From Campylobacterales bacterium (GTDB lineage Bacteria > Campylobacterota > Campylobacteria > Campylobacterales > Sulfurimonadaceae), in contig JAFGUJ010000014.1 of NCBI GenBank assembly GCA_016938595.1, positions 1 through 34,980 of the forward strand: DNA of 34,980 bases. Direction: 5' to 3'. This document shows, in pieces, positions 31,369 through 34,980 of the stretch. A program made the translations under genes and the position numbers. Within the stretch, counting starts at the first letter, position 1, and each line of letters opens with the position of its first letter. The notes below the pieces were generated by a model. The model saw only the letters and a program-made list of their open reading frames with translations. It did no database searches and had not been told where the DNA came from.

Positions 31369-32607
31369 GTGAAATTCTACCGGGTCCGCTACAAACGGGG
31401 GAAACAGAGATTGTCGCTCACCCTCGAAGCCGCGCACAAAGCCGAGGCCCTCAAACGTTTCCGGGACAAAGCACTCGGCGTTCCGCTGGAGGTCAAAGAG
31501 GTCTCCGAATCGTGGGGGATGAAATTCGAGCGGCTTCAACAGCGGTTCAGCAATCCGATCAAAAACCGCCGGGTCAAGGACGAACCCTATATCACCTTCC
31601 TCGATCAGCTCGCCACGATGCTCGATGCGGGGATGCCGATCAACACCTGTCTGGCTGAGAGCATCAGCGACACCCAGGACCCAATGCTTCGGGCGATCTT
31701 CACCGAAGTGCTCCGCGATATCGAGAGCGGCCAGAGCCTGAGCCGCTCCGTGATCGGATACCAGCGCCAATTGGGAACCCTCTCCCTCTCCATGTTTGAA
31801 CTGGGCGAGCAGACGGGAACGCTGAGCACCGCCATCGCCAAACTCTCCGCGATTCTGCAGCAGATTTTCGACAACCGCCAGAAACTCAAAAAAGCGACCC
31901 GCTATCCCCTCTTCATCCTCGTCGCGATGGGGATCGCCTTCACAGTCGTCATCACCTTCGTCGTCCCGCAGTTCCAGAGCTTTTTCGAAGAATCGGGGAT
32001 GCAGCTGCCCTTCCCCACCAAACTGCTGCTGTGGACCGAACACGCCATCAGCACCTACGGCCCCTATATCCTCGCAGGGGCGATTTTCCTCTCGGTCGCC
32101 TTCAGTTTTGCCTACGCCAGAAATCCCGCTTTGCGGCTCGCAACGGACCGCTATTTTCTGAAAATCTACATCGTCGGCAAAGTCACCTATTACGCGATGA
32201 TCGGCCGTTTCATCTATCTGTTCAACGTCCTTACCGATGCGGGGATCCCGATGATCGATGCGCTGGAGATCGCCATGGGGGTTGTCGACAACCACTACAT
32301 GAAACAGGAACTCAAAAAAATCCCCGTAGCGATCGAAGACGGCCGTTCACTGGCGCAGGGGTTTTCCGAGAGCGGACAGTTCGAGGGGATGGTCATGCAG
32401 ATGATCAAAGCCGGAGAGAGCAGCGGATCGCTGGGGACGATGCTCGGGAAAGTGAATCGGGTGTATAATAACCGCTACGATTACATCGTCGACAACGTCG
32501 CCACACTGATCGAACCGATCCTCATCGCCGCCATCGCGGGGTTTGTCCTCGTTCTGGCGCTGGGGATCTTTTTGCCGATGTGGTCGATGGTCGACATAGC
32601 AGGATAA
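31369..32607 (+). CDS. mshG: MshG/PilC/GspF-type inner-membrane platform protein
   Basis: A 412-residue polytopic protein beginning at a GTG that directly follows the mshE stop. Two repeated T2SSF domains are visible: the first around FLDQLATMLDAGMPINTCLAESI ... ELGEQTGTL, the second around YLFNVLTDAGIPMIDALEIAMG ... IKAGESSGSLGTML. Three membrane spans separate and end the domains (TRYPLFILVAMGIAFTVVIT; YGPYILAGAIFLSVAFSFAY; LIEPILIAAIAGFVLVLALG). It should couple ATPase rotation to pilin insertion. The N-terminal 60 residues form a small alpha/beta region also seen in PilC. A three-base gap separates it from a small membrane peptide gene. Confidence 0.95.
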   Translation: MKFYRVRYKRGKQRLSLTLEAAHKAEALKRFRDKALGVPLEVKEVSESWGMKFERLQQRFSNPIKNRRVKDEPYITFLDQLATMLDAGMPINTCLAESISDTQDPMLRAIFTEVLRDIESGQSLSRSVIGYQRQLGTLSLSMFELGEQTGTLSTAIAKLSAILQQIFDNRQKLKKATRYPLFILVAMGIAFTVVITFVVPQFQSFFEESGMQLPFPTKLLLWTEHAISTYGPYILAGAIFLSVAFSFAYARNPALRLATDRYFLKIYIVGKVTYYAMIGRFIYLFNVLTDAGIPMIDALEIAMGVVDNHYMKQELKKIPVAIEDGRSLAQGFSESGQFEGMVMQMIKAGESSGSLGTMLGKVNRVYNNRYDYIVDNVATLIEPILIAAIAGFVLVLALGIFLPMWSMVDIAG

Positions 32608-32610
32608 GGG

Positions 32611-32706
32611 ATGGAACTTGAAACCGGAACGATCACCGTCGCTGTCGTGAGTACCCTGATCCTCGCATTCGGGCTCTGGATCATTCACAAAATCACGAAC
32701 ATTTAG
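32611..32706 (+). CDS. 31-residue single-span membrane peptide after mshG
   Basis: A short gene not usually predicted: ATG at 32611, TAG at 32704-32706. It reads MELETGTITVAVVSTLILAF and ends GLWIIHKITNI, i.e. an acidic N-terminus, one hydrophobic stretch of about 20 residues and a basic C-terminal tail with His-Lys. AGGA lies exactly six bases upstream and the gap to the mshG stop is three bases, as elsewhere in this operon. It overlaps the stop of the convergent DedA gene by 14 bases. The features favour a real small membrane protein, perhaps a platform subunit; no family is recognised. Confidence 0.6.
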   Translation: MELETGTITVAVVSTLILAFGLWIIHKITNI

Positions 32707-33313
32707 CGTCGGATTCAGCCTCTTTTTTCATAAACCACAGGTACGCCCCGATCAATGCCGCGGCACCCACCATTAGGCCGAGGGTGATTTCACGCAGATA
32801 CTGCATGATCAGCGCTTCGTTACCGCCGATGAAGTACCCCAGAAATGCCAGAATCGCCCCCCACAGTCCGGCTCCCAGCGCCGTGTAAAAACTGAAAATC
32901 CCCAGATGCATCCGCGAGAGCCCCGCAGGGACCGAGATGAGCTGCCGCACTCCGGGGATCAGCCTTCCCGTAAAAGTCGATATGGCGCCGTGGCGATCGA
33001 AAAAAAGATCCATTTTTTCAAGGCTTTTTGACGAAATGAAGAAATAGCGGCCGTACTGCACCAGAAAGCGGCGGCCGATCCAGAGAGCCCCGAAATAGTT
33101 TATGTAGGCCCCGATCATCGATCCCGCAAGCCCCGAAAGGATCACGAGAGAAAGATCCATCTTCCCCTGTGCCGCCAGATACCCCGCCGGGATCATAACG
33201 ACCTCGCTGGGAAGCGGGATGAACGAACTCTCCACCGCCATCAGCACCACGATCCCGGCATACCCGAATCCTGCAACCGTATCGACGAGCCACTGCGTCA
33301 GTTCAGCGAGCAT
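32693..33313 (-). CDS. DedA-family inner-membrane protein (second)
   Basis: A 206-residue DedA protein of the standard kind with the motifs FIPLPSEVVMIPAGYLAAQG and, in the second half, FTGRLIPGVRQLISVPAGLSRM followed by GAGLWGAILAFLGYFIG. The conserved FxGRxxPxxR is intact, in contrast to the protein at 8834-9394. Expected function: lipid-carrier recycling or phospholipid translocation at the inner membrane. The ATG at 33313 lies inside the last codons of murG (11-base overlap); an in-frame upstream extension into murG has no family similarity. It therefore ends the ftsW-murG transcript, and its stop overlaps the convergent small peptide gene. Confidence 0.93.
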   Translation of the reverse strand: MLAELTQWLVDTVAGFGYAGIVVLMAVESSFIPLPSEVVMIPAGYLAAQGKMDLSLVILSGLAGSMIGAYINYFGALWIGRRFLVQYGRYFFISSKSLEKMDLFFDRHGAISTFTGRLIPGVRQLISVPAGLSRMHLGIFSFYTALGAGLWGAILAFLGYFIGGNEALIMQYLREITLGLMVGAAALIGAYLWFMKKEAESDAKCS

Positions 33314-34328
33314 CGGAATCCTTTTCAATCGTTTCGATGATGTGGACCGCACCGTTGGGAGCAATCAGCCGGGCCAGCCGTTCACTCTTGGAGCGGATGT
33401 CGCTGAGGATCGCCCCCTGCAACTTGGCCCCCACCTCATCGCCTTGGCGTTCGCACCATCCGCAATCGTATTTGAGGATGTACTGCGCGTTATGGAACTG
33501 GTGATCAGCGGCCGCATGGGGAAACGGAATATAAAACGTCGGCACCTGCGCGGCGCACAGTTCCCACAGGGTGCTGGCCCCCGAACGGCTGATGGCAAAA
33601 TCGCTCCGCGCGACGAGAGAGGCGATCTCGGTCGTAAACCCATACACCTCCGCATCAATTCCCAGCTCGCGGTAGGCACTCTTCACCCTCTCTTCCTCTT
33701 TCGCGCCGCACTGGTGGATGATGTGCATCCCGCCGCTCGCAAGCCACGGTGCAATCTCCAGGGCAAGATCGTTGATGAACTTCGCCCCCTGCGATCCTCC
33801 CAGAAAGACAACCGTCTTGATCCGGTCACGGACACGGGCATCGCGGAAATAGACGGGATTGACCGGATAGTCGCAGTGGTTTTCCCCCTCTTCGTAAGAG
33901 CTGAAAAACCGCTTCGCCTTTGGCCGCAGGAGAGTATTAAGCTTCCCCGTCACCGCGTTTTGTTCGTGGATGTAGAGGGATGTTTTCATCGTGACGGCGG
34001 CCAATGCCGCCGGGGCAGCCGAAAATCCCCCGACACTCACGACAGCATCGGCACCGAATTCGCGGATGAGGCGGCGCGATTCGACAACCGCTTTAAGCAC
34101 CTTCCACAACGCCCCGAGTTTCCCCAGTCCCTTTTTGTTGACGACCCCCGTCGTTTCGAGAAAATGGGCCTCTTCGAACACCTTGCTCTCACCGAACCAC
34201 TGACGGTCCTGCCCCGACGTCGATCCGATAAACATGACGCGGTGCCCTCTGGCTTTGGCCGCTTCGGCCAGCGATAAGGCGATAACGAGGTGTCCCCCGG
34301 TCCCCCCTCCCGTAAAGATGAGATTCAT
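33303..34328 (-). CDS. murG: UDP-GlcNAc:lipid I N-acetylglucosaminyltransferase
   Basis: A 341-residue GT28 glycosyltransferase that adds GlcNAc to lipid I to form lipid II on the inner face of the membrane. Signatures: N-terminal glycine loop IFTGGGTGGHLVIALSLAEA, VSVGGFSAAPAALAA, YIHEQNAVTGKLN, the second loop VVFLGGSQGAKFIND, and the nucleotide-sugar site SRSGASTLWELCAAQVPTFYIPFPHAADHQ with an additional Ala before DHQ. Length is typical. The start overlaps the ftsW stop by ATGA and the 3' end overlaps the DedA gene, so all three are co-transcribed. No obvious oddity. Confidence 0.96.
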   Translation of the reverse strand: MNLIFTGGGTGGHLVIALSLAEAAKARGHRVMFIGSTSGQDRQWFGESKVFEEAHFLETTGVVNKKGLGKLGALWKVLKAVVESRRLIREFGADAVVSVGGFSAAPAALAAVTMKTSLYIHEQNAVTGKLNTLLRPKAKRFFSSYEEGENHCDYPVNPVYFRDARVRDRIKTVVFLGGSQGAKFINDLALEIAPWLASGGMHIIHQCGAKEEERVKSAYRELGIDAEVYGFTTEIASLVARSDFAISRSGASTLWELCAAQVPTFYIPFPHAAADHQFHNAQYILKYDCGWCERQGDEVGAKLQGAILSDIRSKSERLARLIAPNGAVHIIETIEKDSDAR

Positions 34329-34980
34329 TTTTTATCCCCCGGTTTGTAGACGATTTTTTTGGAGAGCATCAGCACCATCCCGATCCCGATCGACGAGGCC
34401 AGCATCGCCGACCCTCCGTAACTCAGAAACGGGACCGAAATCCCCTTGATCGGGGTCAGGCCGCTGATCCCGTAGGCGTTGATCATAAAGGCGAACGTGA
34501 TCAGCAAGCCCACCCCGAGACTGAAAAGATAGGCCGTATCGTTGTGGGAGCGGTTGGCGATTTTAAAGAGACGGTGCAAAATCATGATGAATATCAGAGT
34601 CACCCCGAAAACCCCGACAAACCCGAACTCCTCGGCAATCCCGGCGAGGACGAAGTCGGTATGCACTTCGCTCAGAAACCCCAGCTTGAAGGTCCCCCCG
34701 CCCAGACCGGTCCCGAAGATTCCACCGTTGTGGATCGCGTTGAGCGAGTGGCCGATCTGGTAAGGCTCCTCGGCGTTTTCGAGCCGCAAATGTTTCGCAA
34801 TCGATTCGGGGAAAAAAGCCAGAATGGTACTCTGGGCCCCCTGCCACCAGGAGAGGATCCGGTTAATCCGGTGCTCCGCCGTCAGAATGAAAAAAAGGAA
34901 AAAAGCGACCGCCCCTCCGATCAGGGTCATGAAGAAACGGAAACTGCTCCCCGCGAAAAAGAGCATAAAGGCGAGCGTCA
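34325..34980 (-). CDS. ftsW: FtsW, C-terminal part (SEDS peptidoglycan polymerase, partial)
   Basis: The frame is open from the window edge to a TGA at 34325-34327, giving about 218 C-terminal residues of a SEDS-family protein. Recognisable are the loop YQIGHSLNAIHNGGIFGTGLGGG, TDFVLAGIAEEFGFVGV, and the C-terminal GLTPIKGISVPFLSYGGSAML, all diagnostic for FtsW/RodA. Placement immediately before murG favours FtsW, the septal glycan polymerase acting with PBP3. The catalytic Asp region and N-terminal spans lie outside the window. Confidence 0.94.
   Translation of the reverse strand, partial: TLAFMLFFAGSSFRFFMTLIGGAVAFFLFFILTAEHRINRILSWWQGAQSTILAFFPESIAKHLRLENAEEPYQIGHSLNAIHNGGIFGTGLGGGTFKLGFLSEVHTDFVLAGIAEEFGFVGVFGVTLIFIMILHRLFKIANRSHNDTAYLFSLGVGLLITFAFMINAYGISGLTPIKGISVPFLSYGGSAMLASSIGIGMVLMLSKKIVYKPGDKK

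Noticed and set aside
30586-32295. Long open frame (569 codons) on the minus strand across mshE and mshG
   Set aside because: It spans two well-supported genes on the other strand and has no domain; it arises from biased third positions.
1-34980. CRISPR arrays, tRNA or rRNA genes, insertion sequences, attachment sites
   Set aside because: No regularly spaced direct repeats, no transposase or integrase motif, and no cloverleaf-like sequence were noticed on either strand by reading; short structured RNAs could still be missed without a covariance search.

Overview
The window looks like chromosomal DNA of a Campylobacterota (epsilonproteobacterial) bacterium, probably a free-living sulfur or hydrogen oxidiser of the Sulfurimonas/Sulfuricurvum/Sulfurovum type. 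This is inferred from protein character (small c-type cytochrome, OmpR-type two-component pair, long-form LeuA, AlaS/Maf/M48/PBP1A order), short AT-rich leaders with a -10 box GCTATAAT and almost no -35 boxes, and very tight gene packing. Base composition is about half G+C, high for this group, so the genus is left open. No rRNA, tRNA, CRISPR, insertion sequence or phage gene was seen.

Layout. 1-3317 (+): tail of a probable GNAT acetyltransferase, an NhaC-family antiporter, and an OmpR-type response regulator overlapping its histidine kinase; a bidirectional hairpin terminator follows. 3348-4681 (-): a small cytochrome c, a small secreted protein without a haem motif, and a ZapA-like/ZapB-like pair of small proteins. 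4829-6777 (+): a MarR regulator, a pirin with an export-type N-terminus, and a YceI protein; a perfect 18-bp palindrome lies inside the marR promoter and its 10-bp core is repeated before the pirin gene. 6822-9394 (+): uvrB and a DedA protein. 9399-17622 (-): one tightly coupled seven-gene operon read alaS, CopD/HemJ-like membrane protein, maf, M48 lipoprotein protease, AONS-like enzyme, lone ABC ATPase, PBP1A. 17781-19448 (-): leuA.

19553-32706 (+): the main accessory-type region, a complete-looking MSHA-type (type IVa-like) pilus biogenesis locus in two back-to-back blocks. Block 1 encodes a large secreted MshQ-like protein followed by four pilin-like proteins. Block 2 runs in the classical Vibrio order mshI-J-K-L-M-N-E-G: cytoplasmic/inner-membrane assembly proteins, outer-membrane secretin, AAA ATPase, TPR protein, extension-type ATPase and polytopic platform protein. 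It ends in an unannotated 31-residue single-span membrane peptide. No obvious MshA-type major pilin and no prepilin peptidase is encoded here.

32693-34980 (-): a second DedA protein, murG and the C-terminal part of ftsW, i.e. the end of a division/cell-wall cluster converging on the pilus locus.

Nearly all genes within each block overlap by 1-8 bases or are separated by 0-4 bases, so translational coupling is probably widespread. Functional calls come from motifs and gene order; no database search was possible.
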